Source: Pelosinus sp. IPA-1
GTDB lineage: Bacteria; Bacillota; Negativicutes; DSM-13327
Direction of reading: 5' to 3'
DNA length: 64,000 bases
NCBI RefSeq assembly: GCF_030269905.1
Contig: NZ_BSVC01000002.1
Location: 346,419 to 410,418 of the forward strand
Under the pieces are notes generated by a model, which was not told the origin of the DNA, did not search any database, and saw only the letters and a program-made list of their open reading frames with translations. Of this stretch, positions 8,173-18,837 are shown piece after piece (positions within the stretch are counted from its first letter, which is position 1; each line of letters opens with the position of its first letter). The position numbers and the translations under genes are program-made.

Positions 8173-9054
8173 ATGGAGCAATGGAATAAGGATACCATTT
8201 TGATTGATGAGGTATCTACCCTTGAAATGGTACAAATGTTTAACCGAGAAGATCAAAAAGTGGCGACTGCTGTGGGAAGATGTCAGGGAGAAATTAGTGC
8301 AGCCATTGAGATGATTGTGGAAGGTTTACAAGCCGGGGGGCGTCTTTTTTATATCGGCAGCGGTACAGGTGGGAAGCTAGGGGTACTTGATGCTACAGAA
8401 TGTCCACCTACTTTTGGTACGGATGATAATATCGTCATTGGCCTGATATCTGGAGGCGATGAAGCTATATCAGGCTGGCGGGAAGATACAGAAGATGATG
8501 AGGAATTGGCGTTACAGGATTTAAAGAAGAGAAATTTTGGCTCTCGTGATGTGCTAGTCGCCATTAGTGCCAGCGGCAACACTCCTTATGTCTTATCCGC
8601 TGTGCGTTACGCCAAAACACTAAATAGTAAGACAATCGGGCTCTGTTGTTCTTTGTCAGGAAACCTGGAAAGTATCACCGATTTATGCATTGTCATTGAT
8701 GTAGGACCAGAGGTTATTATGGGCTCTACCCGTCTTAAAGCAGGCACTGCCCAAAAGATGGTTCTCAATATGTTATCTTCTTGTTCCATGATTAAGATGG
8801 GCAAGACTTATAATAATTTAATGGTAGATGTAAGGCCAATTAATGCGAAACTAAAAAAACGGGTAATCGATATCATTACCCTTGCAACGGGCAAAGGTGA
8901 GAAGTTTGCCACTCAGGCACTAGAGAAGGCAAAAGGCAATGTGAAAGTTGCCATTCTTATGTTGGTGATGAATCTAAATGCGACAGTCGCCTATGCATTA
9001 CTCAAAAAGCATAATGGATATTTAAAAAAAGCAGTAAAGGATGATTCATTTTGA
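8173..9054 (+). CDS. murQ: N-acetylmuramic acid 6-phosphate etherase
   Basis: MurQ cleaves the D-lactyl ether of MurNAc-6-P, giving GlcNAc-6-P and D-lactate in peptidoglycan recovery. The 293-residue length matches the family. The SIS-type sugar-phosphate fold shows GGRLFYIGSGTGGKLGVLDA followed by ECPPTFGT, then SASGNTPYVLSAVRYAK. ATG 8173 was chosen because AGGAGG lies 7 nt upstream; earlier in-frame codons lie inside the terminator hairpin. Its stop overlaps the TTG start of nagA, suggesting translational coupling. Its product is the direct substrate of NagA. Confidence 0.92.
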   Translation: MEQWNKDTILIDEVSTLEMVQMFNREDQKVATAVGRCQGEISAAIEMIVEGLQAGGRLFYIGSGTGGKLGVLDATECPPTFGTDDNIVIGLISGGDEAISGWREDTEDDEELALQDLKKRNFGSRDVLVAISASGNTPYVLSAVRYAKTLNSKTIGLCCSLSGNLESITDLCIVIDVGPEVIMGSTRLKAGTAQKMVLNMLSSCSMIKMGKTYNNLMVDVRPINAKLKKRVIDIITLATGKGEKFATQALEKAKGNVKVAILMLVMNLNATVAYALLKKHNGYLKKAVKDDSF

Positions 9055-10187
9055 AAGCAATTAGAAATGGGAAAATCATCACACTGCAAGGAATCTTGCA
9101 TAATCAGGTAGTCATCTTTGAGGAGAAAATTATTGGCATTGTTCCCGAAGAGCAGTTAAGTCAATATACAATTGATGAACTGTTAGATGCAGGTGGCAGG
9201 TATGTATCCCCTGGGTTTATTGATGTTCATGTACATGGCTGTAATGGTTTTGATACCATGGATGAGGAGGAGAAAGCCTTAGCCGCCATTAGTAAAGGAG
9301 TTTTACAAACGGGAGTTACCTCCTTTATGCCAACAACGATGACGATGCCCTTTGCAAGAATCGAGCAGTCGATGGAGCGTATCCGGCAGGCAATGAAAGA
9401 AAGCTCGGGTGCCCAGGTGCTAGGCTGCCATATGGAAGGTCCTTTCATTAATGAGAATTATAAGGGAGCCCAAGATAAACGGTTTATTTTGGCACCTGAT
9501 ATTGAGAAAATCGAATCCTATTTGGATTGTATTAAGATTATTACCATTGCTCCAGAAATCGGAGAGAGTGGTGATTTTATCGAAGCTTGCACTAAACGGG
9601 GGTTGGTTGTGTCAATTGGGCATAGTAGTGCTACTTATGAACAAACGATGAAAGCCATTGATGCAGGAGTATCACACATGACTCATATCTTCAATGCATT
9701 ACCACCGCTGCATCATCGTTTTCCTGGTGCTATAGGAGCGGCAATGGATAGTGATATTGTATGTGAATTGATTGTTGATAATCTCCATGTACATCCAGCC
9801 ATGCAGCGCGTCTTGTTAAAAGTGAAAGGCCTTAAGAATATCATCTTAATTACCGATGCCATGCGGGCTAGTCTTTTAGGCGAAGGGCAATATGATTTGG
9901 GTGGTCAGAATGTCATTGTGAAACAAGGGGAAGCCCGGTTAGAGGATGGTGTGATAGCGGGAAGTGTATTAACTCTCAATCGCGGGGTGCGAAATTTCAT
10001 GGAAAACACAGGCATTGATTTGGTGAGTGCTATTTCATTGGTCACCCTCAATCCTGCCAGAGAGCTCGGTGTCCTGGATCGTAAGGGCAGTATCGAAGTC
10101 GGAAAAGACGCAGATTTAGTAGTTTTTGATGATGAATTAAATATTTTTGCTACCTTTGTGGGAGGTAGCCTATTATACAGGGGGTAA
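9051..10187 (+). CDS. nagA: N-acetylglucosamine-6-phosphate deacetylase
   Basis: NagA removes acetate from GlcNAc-6-P to give GlcN-6-P. The 378-residue amidohydrolase shows the metal motif FIDVHVHGCNGFDTMD, the catalytic-loop segment GCHMEGPFINENYKGAQD, THIFNALPPLHHRFPG, and the metal-binding Asp of ILITDAMRA. The start is TTG 9051, inside the overlapping TTGA of the murQ stop; no ATG lies nearby and the protein begins as expected (MKAIRNGKII). The operon position between murQ and nagB fits the catabolic order. Confidence 0.92.
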   Translation: MKAIRNGKIITLQGILHNQVVIFEEKIIGIVPEEQLSQYTIDELLDAGGRYVSPGFIDVHVHGCNGFDTMDEEEKALAAISKGVLQTGVTSFMPTTMTMPFARIEQSMERIRQAMKESSGAQVLGCHMEGPFINENYKGAQDKRFILAPDIEKIESYLDCIKIITIAPEIGESGDFIEACTKRGLVVSIGHSSATYEQTMKAIDAGVSHMTHIFNALPPLHHRFPGAIGAAMDSDIVCELIVDNLHVHPAMQRVLLKVKGLKNIILITDAMRASLLGEGQYDLGGQNVIVKQGEARLEDGVIAGSVLTLNRGVRNFMENTGIDLVSAISLVTLNPARELGVLDRKGSIEVGKDADLVVFDDELNIFATFVGGSLLYRG

Positions 10188-10191
10188 TGAT

Positions 10192-10953
10192 GTGCGTATC
10201 GTAATAGCAAAAGATTATGAAGATATGAGTGCAAGGGCAGCTAGAATAGTAGCTGGTCAAATTTATTTGAAACCGAATAGTGTACTAGGAATGGCGACAG
10301 GCAGTACTCCGCTCATGCTGTATAAAGAGCTAATCAGGGTACATCAGGAAGTCGGTTTAGACTTTACGGAGGTCACAACCTTTAATTTAGACGAGTATTT
10401 AGGATTACCAAAAGAAGATGAGCAAAGTTATAATTACTATATGTTTCATCATTTTTTTAATCAGATTAATATAAAAAAAGAGAATATCTATATCCCAGAT
10501 GGCATGACCAAGGATATTGAATTAGAATGCAAATCTTATGATCGCCAGATTCAGAAAAAGGGCGGCATTGACTTACAGGTCTTAGGAATTGGCAATAATG
10601 GACATATTGGCTTTAATGAACCGGATATTAAATTTGAAGCTACGACTCATAAGGTAAAGCTTGATGAAGAGACCATTCAGGCGAATTCCCGCTTTTTTAA
10701 CACCATGGAAGAAGTACCGAGATTTGCTATTAGCATGGGGATCAAGACCATTATGCATGCGAAAAAAATATTATTACTGGCAAGTGGGGAGAATAAAGCA
10801 GAAGTCATTCATCAGGCTCTCTTTAATGGCATAACACCAGAGGTACCAGCTTCTATCTTGCAGCTTCATCAGGATGTTACGGTGATTGTGGAAGAAAGTG
10901 CAGCCAAGCTGTTAAAACCGAAACTGCAGGATTTACAAAGAACAGGAATATAA
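10192..10953 (+). CDS. nagB: Glucosamine-6-phosphate deaminase
   Basis: NagB converts GlcN-6-P to fructose-6-P and ammonia, linking amino sugars to glycolysis. The 253-residue protein has the family motifs LGMATGSTPLMLYKEL, TTFNLDEYLGL, the active-site run LGIGNNGHIGFNEP and the C-terminal lid. The start is GTG 10192, four bases after the nagA stop with GGGGG upstream; it gives the usual MRIVIAKDY beginning, and longer versions overlap nagA. The cytosolic pathway is completed here. Confidence 0.92.
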   Translation: MRIVIAKDYEDMSARAARIVAGQIYLKPNSVLGMATGSTPLMLYKELIRVHQEVGLDFTEVTTFNLDEYLGLPKEDEQSYNYYMFHHFFNQINIKKENIYIPDGMTKDIELECKSYDRQIQKKGGIDLQVLGIGNNGHIGFNEPDIKFEATTHKVKLDEETIQANSRFFNTMEEVPRFAISMGIKTIMHAKKILLLASGENKAEVIHQALFNGITPEVPASILQLHQDVTVIVEESAAKLLKPKLQDLQRTGI

Positions 10954-10958
10954 TTTAG

Positions 10959-11450
<492 letters not shown>

Positions 11451-11467
11451 CAAGGAGCTAGAGGTCG

Positions 11468-11498
11468 GCAGCCTTCCCAGTAGGGAAGGCTGCTTTTT
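11468..11498 (+). terminator. Intrinsic terminator of the nag operon
   Basis: A perfect 11-bp GC-rich stem (GCAGCCTTCCC / GGGAAGGCTGC) with a 4-nt loop is followed by T5. Confidence 0.93.
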
Positions 11499-11544
11499 CT
11501 ATGTCTAAGTGAGGATTTTGCAATGACGTTACTAGATGAATAGG

Positions 11545-11562
11545 GTCTATGAAAATGTGTAT
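11545..11562 (+). promoter_or_regulatory. Candidate sigma-54 activator site, copy a
   Basis: GTCTATG-N5-GTGTAT lies about 120 nt upstream of the -24/-12 promoter at 11684. It fits the motif GTCTAT[GC]-N5-[GA]TACAT seen three more times, all near the two sigma-54 promoters of this window. It is the weakest of the four copies. Confidence 0.5.
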
Positions 11563-11578
11563 ATATTTTTAGACAACT

Positions 11579-11596
11579 ATGTATAGGTACATAGAC
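11579..11596 (-). promoter_or_regulatory. Candidate sigma-54 activator site, copy b
   Basis: On the minus strand this reads GTCTATG-N5-ATACAT. It also contains an inverted repeat CTATGTA-TAGG-TACATAG. It sits about 90 nt upstream of the -24 element, a normal distance for an enhancer-binding protein. Confidence 0.55.
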
Positions 11597-11683
11597 GGAT
11601 TTTTCTTAATAAACTGTCTATCTGAAAATTGAAAATGCAGTGTTTACGGGACTCTTTTGCAGAGAATGCTGTCTTCTTATCTC

Positions 11684-11700
11684 TTGGCATAGTAATTGCA
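11684..11700 (+). promoter_or_regulatory. Sigma-54 (-24/-12) promoter of the acyl-CoA operon
   Basis: TTGGCATAGTAATTGCA matches the RpoN consensus TTGGCAC-N5-TTGCW, with exactly 10 nt between the invariant GG and GC. It is 45 nt upstream of the CoA-transferase start. No sigma-A promoter of comparable quality is visible nearby. Transcription would need an AAA+ activator, and one is encoded at 23022. Confidence 0.8.
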
Positions 11701-11744
11701 TTATCAGTAAGTTAAAGATAGCTTACTGAGGAGAGTGGGATTTT

Positions 11745-13292
11745 ATGGCCAAGGTAATAAGTGCATTAGAAGCTGCAAAGCTAATAAAAAATGGTGATAC
11801 GATTGGCGTTAGTGGATTTGTTGGTAACGGGCATCCCGAAGCCTTAAGTGCTGCGATGGAAGAACGTTTTTTAGCAGAGAGTGCTCCCCGGGATTTAACC
11901 TTGTTTTACTGTGCTGGCCAGGGAGATGGTAAAGATCTTGGTCTTAATCACTTTGGTAATGAAGGTATGGTGAAACGAGCCGTTGGCGGTCATTGGAATT
12001 TAGCACCGAAGCTAGGTAAGTTAGCTGTAGAAAATAAAATAGAAGCCTATAATTTCCCCCAAGGTACGTTAGCCCAGTTAGCTCGTAATATAGCAGGCAG
12101 AAAACCTGGTGTAATCACAAAAGTTGGTTTGCACACTTTCGTAGATCCGCGGGTTGAAGGTGGCAAAATTAATGATGTTACTAAGGAAGAATTAGTAGAA
12201 GTCATAGAGCTTGGTGGTGAAGAGTGGTTATGGTATAAGCCTTTTCCTATTACTGTAGCTCTATTACGTGGTACGAGTGCTGATGAGCGAGGCAATATCA
12301 CAATTGAGCATGAGGCAGTTTCTTTAGAAATATTATCCTTGGCTCAGGCCGCGAAAGCGTCTGGCGGTATTGTTATCGTACAGGTGGAAAGACTGGTAGC
12401 CAATGGCAGCATGCCTCCGATGAGTGTGAAGATTCCAGGCATTGTTGTGGATTACGTTGTCGTGGCGGAAGATATAACGCAGCATAAGCAAACTTTTGGT
12501 GAGCAATATAATCCTGCTTATTCTGGTGAAATTCGCGTATCTTTGTCAGCCCTTGCTCCTATGAACCTTGATGAGCGCAAAATTATTGCACGCCGGGCAG
12601 TGATGGAATTGACATCGGATTCGAAAGTTAATCTTGGTATTGGCGTTCCTGAGGGGGTAGCTCTTGTAGCGAACGAAGAGGGAATTGGTAATAAAATGAC
12701 CTTAACCGTTGAAGCGGGCCCAATAGGTGGTGTACCTGCAGGCGGGTTAAGTTTTGGCGCCGCAACAAATGCCGAGGCTATTTTAGATCAACCTTATCAG
12801 TTTGACTTTTACGACGGTGGTGGCCTGGATTTAGCGTACCTTGGTCTGGCAGAGACAGATAAACACGGCAATATTAATGTCAGTAAATTTAAAGGCCGGG
12901 TAGCTGGTTGTGGCGGTTTTATTAACATTACACAAAATGCGAAGCAAGTCATTTTTTGCGGCACATTTACAGCTGGTGGTTTAAAAGTAGCGGTGGCCGA
13001 TGGAAAATTAACGATTGTCAATGAAGGAAGAGCTAAAAAATTCATTGATCACGTAGAGCAAATCACCTTTAGTGGCCAATATGCCCAAGAGGTAAAACAA
13101 CCTGTTATGTATATTACAGAACGTGCCGTATTTAAGTTGACGAATGAAGGCATGATGTTGACGGAAATCGCACCAGGCGTTGATTTGGAAAAGGATATTT
13201 TGGCTTTAATGGATTTCACGCCAATTATTTCGCCAAATCTTAGAATGATGGATGAGCGTATTTTTCATAAAGAATTGATGGGTTTAAAATAA
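11745..13292 (+). CDS. Family I acyl-CoA:carboxylate CoA-transferase (Pct/YdiF-like)
   Basis: This 515-residue fused alpha/beta CoA-transferase moves CoA between short-chain acids such as acetate, butyrate, acetoacetate or propionate. The N-terminal half opens with [18 protein letters not shown]. The beta half has the catalytic glutamate Glu323 in [13 protein letters not shown], the E-x-G-x-x-G motif that forms the CoA thioester. Length matches propionate CoA-transferase and YdiF. It is the first gene of a sigma-54-type operon with thiolase, acyl-CoA dehydrogenase and Etf, so activation of a C4 acid (acetoacetate, 3-hydroxybutyrate, butyrate or crotonate) is likely. The exact substrate is inference. 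Confidence 0.87.
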   Translation: MAKVISALEAAKLIKNGDTIGVSGFVGNGHPEALSAAMEERFLAESAPRDLTLFYCAGQGDGKDLGLNHFGNEGMVKRAVGGHWNLAPKLGKLAVENKIEAYNFPQGTLAQLARNIAGRKPGVITKVGLHTFVDPRVEGGKINDVTKEELVEVIELGGEEWLWYKPFPITVALLRGTSADERGNITIEHEAVSLEILSLAQAAKASGGIVIVQVERLVANGSMPPMSVKIPGIVVDYVVVAEDITQHKQTFGEQYNPAYSGEIRVSLSALAPMNLDERKIIARRAVMELTSDSKVNLGIGVPEGVALVANEEGIGNKMTLTVEAGPIGGVPAGGLSFGAATNAEAILDQPYQFDFYDGGGLDLAYLGLAETDKHGNINVSKFKGRVAGCGGFINITQNAKQVIFCGTFTAGGLKVAVADGKLTIVNEGRAKKFIDHVEQITFSGQYAQEVKQPVMYITERAVFKLTNEGMMLTEIAPGVDLEKDILALMDFTPIISPNLRMMDERIFHKELMGLK

Positions 13293-13323
13293 TTTATTCA
13301 AAAATTGAGGATGGTGTTTTTTA

Positions 13324-14505
13324 ATGAAAGAAGTAGTAATCGTAAGTGCAGTAAGAACCGCAGTAGGTAGTTTTAATGGATCCTTATCCCCTTTTTCCGC
13401 AGTAGAATTAGGCAGCATGGTAATTAAAGAAGCCATCGCTAGAGCTGGCGTAGAAAAAGAAAATATTGATGAAGTTATTTTTGGTAACGTACTGCAAGCA
13501 GGCTTAGGACAAAATCCAGCTCGACAAGCGGCAGTAAAAGCGGGTGTTCCTCAGGAAGTGCCTTCTTATACTGTAAATAAAGTATGTGGTTCAGGCTTAA
13601 AGACAGTGAACTTAGCAGCCCAAGCCATTATGGCTGGTGATGCTGAGATCGTAATTGCTGGTGGTATGGAAAGCATGACAAATGCTCCTTACGTTTTAGA
13701 TAGCAAAGTACGTCAAGGTTTACGTATGGGACATTCTGAAGTAAAAGACGTTATGATCCAAGATGGTTTGTGGTGTGCATTTAATGATTACCATATGGGT
13801 ATTACAGCAGAAAATGTTGCAGAGCAATTCGGAATTACTCGTGATGAACAAGATAGACTTGCTTTCTCTTCTCAGCAAAAAGCAATCGCAGCCATTGAAA
13901 GCGGCGCATTTAAGAAAGAAATATTGCCAGTTACCATCAAAGGCAGAAAAGGGGATACTATTTTTGCTACAGATGAATATCCAAAAAGCGATGCGATGCT
14001 TGAAAAATTACAAGGACTTCGCACTGCCTTCAAAAAGGATGGTACAGTTACTGCAGGTAATGCTTCTGGTATTAATGACGGGGCAGCTGCTCTCGTATTA
14101 ATGTCTGCTGACAAAGCAAAAGAATTAGGACTTAAACCGATGGCTCGTATTCGCAGTTATGCTGCAGCAGGTGTTGACCCAAGTATCATGGGTATTGGTC
14201 CAGTAGCGGCGGCGCAAAAGGCATTGGCTAAAGCTGGCTTGACAGTTGCTGACCTTGATCTTATTGAAGCTAATGAAGCTTTTGCATCACAATTCTTGGC
14301 AGTAGGCAAAGAACTTGGTTTTGATCAAGAAAAAGTAAACGTGAATGGTGGCGCTATTGCCATCGGCCACCCAATCGGTGCAAGCGGCGCAAGAATTCTC
14401 GTTACCTTATTGCATGCGATGGAAGCAAGAGATGCTAAGGTTGGCCTGGCTACCTTGTGTATCGGCGGCGGACAAGGTGTAGCAACGATTGTTGAACGTA
14501 TTTAA
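13324..14505 (+). CDS. Acetyl-CoA acetyltransferase (thiolase)
   Basis: This 393-residue thiolase interconverts acetoacetyl-CoA and two acetyl-CoA. All catalytic residues are present: nucleophile Cys88 (VCGSGLKTV), the NEAFA motif, His349 ([11 protein letters not shown]) and Cys379 (LCIGGGQG). It is a typical biosynthetic/AtoB-like enzyme by length and motifs. It lies 31 nt downstream of the CoA-transferase with a GAGG ribosome site, and a 17-nt hairpin region separates it from the next gene. In this operon it would split acetoacetyl-CoA during catabolism or start C4 synthesis. Confidence 0.93.
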   Translation: MKEVVIVSAVRTAVGSFNGSLSPFSAVELGSMVIKEAIARAGVEKENIDEVIFGNVLQAGLGQNPARQAAVKAGVPQEVPSYTVNKVCGSGLKTVNLAAQAIMAGDAEIVIAGGMESMTNAPYVLDSKVRQGLRMGHSEVKDVMIQDGLWCAFNDYHMGITAENVAEQFGITRDEQDRLAFSSQQKAIAAIESGAFKKEILPVTIKGRKGDTIFATDEYPKSDAMLEKLQGLRTAFKKDGTVTAGNASGINDGAAALVLMSADKAKELGLKPMARIRSYAAAGVDPSIMGIGPVAAAQKALAKAGLTVADLDLIEANEAFASQFLAVGKELGFDQEKVNVNGGAIAIGHPIGASGARILVTLLHAMEARDAKVGLATLCIGGGQGVATIVERI

Positions 14506-14527
14506 TACCCTTTAAAATTGTGTCCCA

Positions 14528-14561
14528 ATATAGAGTCAGTAGATAAGCTACTGACCTATAT
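14528..14561 (+). other. Intercistronic hairpin between thiolase and acyl-CoA dehydrogenase
   Basis: ATATAG-A-GTCAGTAG pairs with CTACTGAC-CTATAT around a 5-nt loop. No T run follows (TTGATG), so it is more likely an mRNA stabiliser or processing site than a terminator. Confidence 0.6.
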
Positions 14562-14610
14562 TTGATGATATAAGTGATGTTTTTCACAAAAATAGGGGAG
14601 GCTTATTATT

Positions 14611-15750
14611 ATGCAATTTCAACTTACAGAAGATCAGAAAATGGTACAAAAATTGGCCCGGGATTTTGCCGAAAAAAAACTAGCACCAACTGTAGCAGAA
14701 CGTGATGCCAAGGAAGAATTTTCTCGTGAATTGTTTGATGAAATGGGAGCAATGGGCTTAACTAGCATTTGTTTTCCAGAAAGCTACGGCGGAGCCGAAG
14801 GCGATGTTTTAAGTTATATATTAGCAGTGGAAGAGTTATCAAAGGTTGATGACGGCATAGGTATTACCTTGTCTGCTACTGTATCCTTGTGCGCATGGCC
14901 TATTTATGCCTACGGTACGGAAGAGCAAAAACAAAAATACTTGGTGCCATTAGTAGAGGGTGAAAAACTAGGTGCCTTTGGTTTAACAGAGCCGAACGCT
15001 GGAACTGACGCTGCTGCTCAGCAGACAGTGGCAGTGGCTGATGGGGATGACTATATCTTAAATGGCAGCAAAATATTTATAACCAATGGCGGCGAAGCAG
15101 AAACCTATGTAGTATTCGCCATGACGGATAAATCCAAAGGTACAAAAGGGATTACTGCGTTTATCGTTGAGAAGGGAATGCCAGGTTTTAGTTTCGGTAA
15201 AAAAGAACACAAAATGGGGATTCATACTTCTTTAACAAATGAATTGGTATTTCAAAATGTACGTTTACCAAAAGAAAATATGCTAGGCAAAATAGGGGAA
15301 GGTTTTAAGATTGCCATGAGTACCCTAGATGGCGGTCGTATCGGCGTTGCAGCTCAGGCTTTAGGCATTGCCCAAGGCGCTCTTGATCACGCTATTAAAT
15401 ATTCAAAAGAAAGAGTGCAGTTTGGCAAACCCATTGCTCAAAATCAAGCATTGGCATTTATGATGGCTGATATGGCTACTAAAATTGATGCGGCTCGTTT
15501 ATTGGTCTATCGCGCAGCCTATCTAAAAGACCAAGGGTTACCTTATTCCAAGGAAGCTGCCATGGCAAAATTATATGCATCGGATATCGCTATGGAAGTG
15601 ACTACGGATGCAGTACAGGTTTTTGGTGGGTATGGATACAGCCGAGAATATCCAGTAGAACGTTTAATGCGTAATGCAAAGATTACACAAATCTATGAAG
15701 GTACAAACCAAGTGCAGCGCATGGTTATTTCTGGAGCTATTTTACGGTAA
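14611..15750 (+). CDS. bcd: Short-chain acyl-CoA (butyryl-CoA) dehydrogenase
   Basis: This 379-residue FAD enzyme interconverts butyryl-CoA and crotonyl-CoA. FAD/acyl-CoA motifs are [15 protein letters not shown] and [14 protein letters not shown], and the catalytic base is Glu363 in IYEGTNQVQ, the SCAD position. It is directly followed by etfB and etfA, its electron carrier. With a ferredoxin-type EtfA, an electron-bifurcating or energy-linked Bcd/Etf complex is possible. Direction (butyrate formation or oxidation) is not set by sequence. Confidence 0.92.
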   Translation: MQFQLTEDQKMVQKLARDFAEKKLAPTVAERDAKEEFSRELFDEMGAMGLTSICFPESYGGAEGDVLSYILAVEELSKVDDGIGITLSATVSLCAWPIYAYGTEEQKQKYLVPLVEGEKLGAFGLTEPNAGTDAAAQQTVAVADGDDYILNGSKIFITNGGEAETYVVFAMTDKSKGTKGITAFIVEKGMPGFSFGKKEHKMGIHTSLTNELVFQNVRLPKENMLGKIGEGFKIAMSTLDGGRIGVAAQALGIAQGALDHAIKYSKERVQFGKPIAQNQALAFMMADMATKIDAARLLVYRAAYLKDQGLPYSKEAAMAKLYASDIAMEVTTDAVQVFGGYGYSREYPVERLMRNAKITQIYEGTNQVQRMVISGAILR

Positions 15751-15779
15751 TAAGTGGATAAAACAGGGGGACTTACATT

Positions 15780-16568
15780 ATGGAAATAGTAGTTTGTGTA
15801 AAGCAAGTGCCTGATACTACGGAAGTAAGGATTGACCCAGAGACAAATACACTGATTCGCCAAGGTGTACCAAGTATTGTAAATCCATTTGATAAGAATG
15901 CATTAGAAGCGGCGTTGCAGCTGAAAGAAAAACATGGGGGTAAGGTTACTGTTCTTTCTATGGGCCCCCCACAGGCTAAGGAAGCGCTAAAAGAGTGTTT
16001 GGCCATGGGGGCTGATGAAGCGATTCTCATGAGTGATCGCGCCTTTGGCGGTTCTGATACCTTAGCTACCAGCCATGCTTTGGCATCTGGCATTCGAAAA
16101 ATGGGTAAGGTGGATATCATTCTCTGTGGTAAACAAGCCATTGATGGCGATACTGCTCAGGTTGGGCCCGAAATTGCAGAACATTTAGGCATCAACCAAG
16201 TGACCTACGTATCAAAGATCAATGACCTAGATGAGCAAAAGATAAACGTAGAGCGGGAACATGAAGAGGGTTATGAAGTCATCGAGGCACAAATGCCAGT
16301 ATTACTAACTGTTGTTAAGTCGATTAATGAACCACGCTACCCTACAGTAAAAGGTACGATGAAAGCCAACCGTAAAGAAATAACTATATGGACGGTACAG
16401 GATGTAGAAGTGGATCACAATGCTCTTGGGCTTAAAGGTTCGCCGACACAAGTACGTCGTATTTTTACTCCTGAGCGTCGTGTGCAGGGTGAGATCATTC
16501 AGGCAGATTCAGCGAGAGAAGCAGCTGCTACTCTTGTTAAACGACTCGTCGGGATAAAGATTATATAG
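15780..16568 (+). CDS. etfB: Electron transfer flavoprotein beta subunit
   Basis: This 262-residue EtfB pairs with EtfA to carry electrons to or from acyl-CoA dehydrogenase. It begins with MEIVVCVKQVPDTTEVRID and carries ILCGKQAIDGDTAQVGPEIAEHLG, the AMP/FAD-contacting signature of the family. It starts 29 nt after bcd with GGGGG upstream of ATG, and etfA follows after 15 nt. Confidence 0.94.
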   Translation: MEIVVCVKQVPDTTEVRIDPETNTLIRQGVPSIVNPFDKNALEAALQLKEKHGGKVTVLSMGPPQAKEALKECLAMGADEAILMSDRAFGGSDTLATSHALASGIRKMGKVDIILCGKQAIDGDTAQVGPEIAEHLGINQVTYVSKINDLDEQKINVEREHEEGYEVIEAQMPVLLTVVKSINEPRYPTVKGTMKANRKEITIWTVQDVEVDHNALGLKGSPTQVRRIFTPERRVQGEIIQADSAREAAATLVKRLVGIKII

Positions 16569-16583
16569 GCAGAGGTGAAAGAA

Positions 16584-17783
16584 ATGGCTGTAAAAGTAAC
16601 GCAAGAAGAATGCATTGGTTGTAGTGTTTGCGTAAGTACTTGCCCATTCGGGGCCATTGTAATGGAAGACGGTAAAGCCTTGATTACGGATGCTTGTACT
16701 GCCTGCGGAGCTTGTCTTGATGTTTGTCCAGTTGGGGCCATTCATCGTGAAGTAGAAGAGAAAAACGTTGCGATGAATAAGGATGAATTTAAGGGTGTTT
16801 GGGTTTATATTGAGCAAGTGGACGGACAGGCGCGAAATGTAGGCTATGAATTACTAAATGAGGCGCGTAAGCTTGCAGACGCTATGGGGCAAGAGGTAGC
16901 GGCAGTTCTTATTGGTGGCAATGTAGCGGGACTTACGAAAGAAGTATTTGCTCGCGGTGCTGACAAGGTTTATTTGGTAGAAGGCAAAGAATTTGCCCAT
17001 TATAGTACAGATGCTTATACGATTACCCTTACGGATCTCATTCATACCTATAAGCCTGCTGTTATCCTCATGGGGGCAACCAATGATGGGAGAGATTTAG
17101 GTCCAAGAGTAGCTTGCAGGGTAGGCACTGGTTTGACTGCTGACTGTACAAATCTTGGGATTGATGAAGCCAGCGGTTTGGTAGCTTGGACTCGTCCTGC
17201 TTTTGGCGGTAATATTATGGCAACGATTTTATGTCCTGATCATCGTCCACAGATGGGTACGATACGTCCTAACGTCTTTAAACGGGCAGAGCCAGATTAC
17301 TCTCGCTTAGGTGAGATCATCAAGGTAGCCAGTAAGGTAAAAGATACGGATATCCGTACGAAGTTACTTGATATCATCCGTGTGGGAACAGAGTCAGCCA
17401 ATCTGGAAGAAGCTGAAATTATCGTTTCAGGTGGCCGAGGCATGACGAAACCTGAAAGCTTTGCTTTAATTGAAGAGTTAGCCCATGTATTAGGCGGCGC
17501 TGTTGGTGCTTCTCGGGCAGTCGTTGATGCTGGTTGGAAGCCTGCACTACACCAGGTTGGGCAAACTGGGAAAACAGTAGGTCCTAAAGTGTATTTTGCC
17601 TGTGGTATTTCTGGTGCTATCCAGCACGTAGCTGGAATGTCATCTTCTGATATTGTCATTGCAATTAATAAAGATCCAGAAGCACCGATTTTCAAAATAG
17701 CGAATTACGGTATTGTTGGTGACGTAATGGAAGTCATTCCTGCCCTAATTGACGAAATCAAAAAGAGTAAAGCAGCTGGTTAG
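16584..17783 (+). CDS. etfA: Electron transfer flavoprotein alpha subunit with N-terminal ferredoxin domain
   Basis: This is a 399-residue EtfA. Residues 1-60 hold two [4Fe-4S] motifs (Cys10, 13, 16, 20 and Cys38, 41, 44, 48), a ferredoxin-like extension absent from classical EtfA. The remainder is the normal alpha subunit, ending in the FAD-binding segment SGAIQHVAGMSSSDIVIAIN. Such fused EtfA forms occur in anaerobes and give an extra electron route. ATG 16584 was chosen because GAGGTG lies 7 nt upstream; an in-frame GTG at 16575 overlaps that ribosome site. The operon continues after a long palindromic repeat. Confidence 0.92.
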   Translation: MAVKVTQEECIGCSVCVSTCPFGAIVMEDGKALITDACTACGACLDVCPVGAIHREVEEKNVAMNKDEFKGVWVYIEQVDGQARNVGYELLNEARKLADAMGQEVAAVLIGGNVAGLTKEVFARGADKVYLVEGKEFAHYSTDAYTITLTDLIHTYKPAVILMGATNDGRDLGPRVACRVGTGLTADCTNLGIDEASGLVAWTRPAFGGNIMATILCPDHRPQMGTIRPNVFKRAEPDYSRLGEIIKVASKVKDTDIRTKLLDIIRVGTESANLEEAEIIVSGGRGMTKPESFALIEELAHVLGGAVGASRAVVDAGWKPALHQVGQTGKTVGPKVYFACGISGAIQHVAGMSSSDIVIAINKDPEAPIFKIANYGIVGDVMEVIPALIDEIKKSKAAG

Positions 17784-17813
17784 ATTGTCAACGAGACTTG
17801 GTTTGAAAAGTGA

Positions 17814-17889
17814 TTGAACCGCAGAGGCGCAGAGAACACAGAGGGGATTTTAATTGCCTCTTAGCGTCCTCTGCGTCTCTGCGGTTCAA
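17814..17889 (+). repeat. Palindromic CCGCAGAGG-type repeat, copy 1
   Basis: A 76-bp imperfect palindrome starts TTGAACCGCAGAGGCGCAGAG and ends with the complementary CTCTGCGGTTCAA. A second copy lies at 32409-32496. Here it interrupts the etfA-hbd spacer, where it would form a very stable RNA hairpin. Repeats of this CAGAGG-rich type are found in many unrelated genomes. Confidence 0.88.
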
Positions 17890-17962
17890 AATTCTATATC
17901 CCAAGGAGCAGATAGGGTATATTTATTATATTTATTGTATTTAATCAAAGGAGGTTTTTCTG

Positions 17963-18823
17963 ATGGAAATTAAACGTGTATTAGTCATTGGGGCAGGGCA
18001 AATGGGAAGCGGTATTGCGCAGGTTATGGCGCAAGGTGGTTTGGACGTTATATTACGGGATATTAAAGAAGAATTTGTACAAAAAGGCATTAAGGGTATC
18101 GAAAAAAACTTAACGAGAGCCGTTGAAAAAAACAAACTGACGGTTGAAGATAAAGATGCAATTTTAAAGCGTATTTGTGGGGTTGTGGATCTAGACGAAG
18201 CGTCTTGTAATGTAGATCTTGTCATTGAAGCGGCAGTAGAAAATATGGATATTAAACGGGATATATTTCAGACATTAGATCGTTTGTGTCCAGCTCATAC
18301 TATTTTAGGAACGAATACTTCCTCATTACCTGTTACCGCTGTCGGTGCCACCACGAAACGTGCGGATAAAGTAATTGGTATGCATTTCTTTAATCCAGCG
18401 CCTGTCATGAAATTAGTAGAAGTCATTAATGGTTTGGCGACGAGTGAAGCAACCTTTGCTGCGGTTAAGGCTCTTGCCGAACAATTAGGAAAAACCCCAG
18501 TAAAGGTTGCTGATTTCCCTGGTTTCATTGGCAACCGGATCGTGATTCCGATGATTAATGAAGCTATATTTGCTTTAATGGAAGGGGTAGCCAGTGCCGA
18601 AGACATTGATAATGTAGCGAAAATGGGCTTTAATCATCCCATGGGACCATTAGCCCTTTCCGATTTAATTGGTAATGATACGGTACTTTATATCATGGAA
18701 GTCTTGCATGAGGGGTATGGTGACCCTAAGTATCGTCCATGTCCTTTACTCAAAAAGATGGTGCAAGCAGGTTATTTGGGACGTAAATCTGGTAAAGGTT
18801 TTTATGACTACAGCTTAGCTTAA
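17963..18823 (+). CDS. hbd: 3-hydroxybutyryl-CoA dehydrogenase
   Basis: This 286-residue NAD(P)-dependent enzyme interconverts acetoacetyl-CoA and (S)-3-hydroxybutyryl-CoA. The Rossmann motif is [19 protein letters not shown] (residues about 7-25). The catalytic histidine is in [17 protein letters not shown], with [15 protein letters not shown] following. GGAGG precedes ATG by 8 nt. No crotonase gene accompanies it in the window. It may be transcribed through from etfA across the palindromic repeat, or separately. Confidence 0.93.
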   Translation: MEIKRVLVIGAGQMGSGIAQVMAQGGLDVILRDIKEEFVQKGIKGIEKNLTRAVEKNKLTVEDKDAILKRICGVVDLDEASCNVDLVIEAAVENMDIKRDIFQTLDRLCPAHTILGTNTSSLPVTAVGATTKRADKVIGMHFFNPAPVMKLVEVINGLATSEATFAAVKALAEQLGKTPVKVADFPGFIGNRIVIPMINEAIFALMEGVASAEDIDNVAKMGFNHPMGPLALSDLIGNDTVLYIMEVLHEGYGDPKYRPCPLLKKMVQAGYLGRKSGKGFYDYSLA

Positions 18824-18837
18824 AATAAAATGAAAGT

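Noticed and set aside
9451-9651. Frames inside nagA, thiolase, ArsA, ClpB and other genes on either strand
   Set aside because: They are shadows of larger genes with clear domains; no ribosome site or family match was seen.
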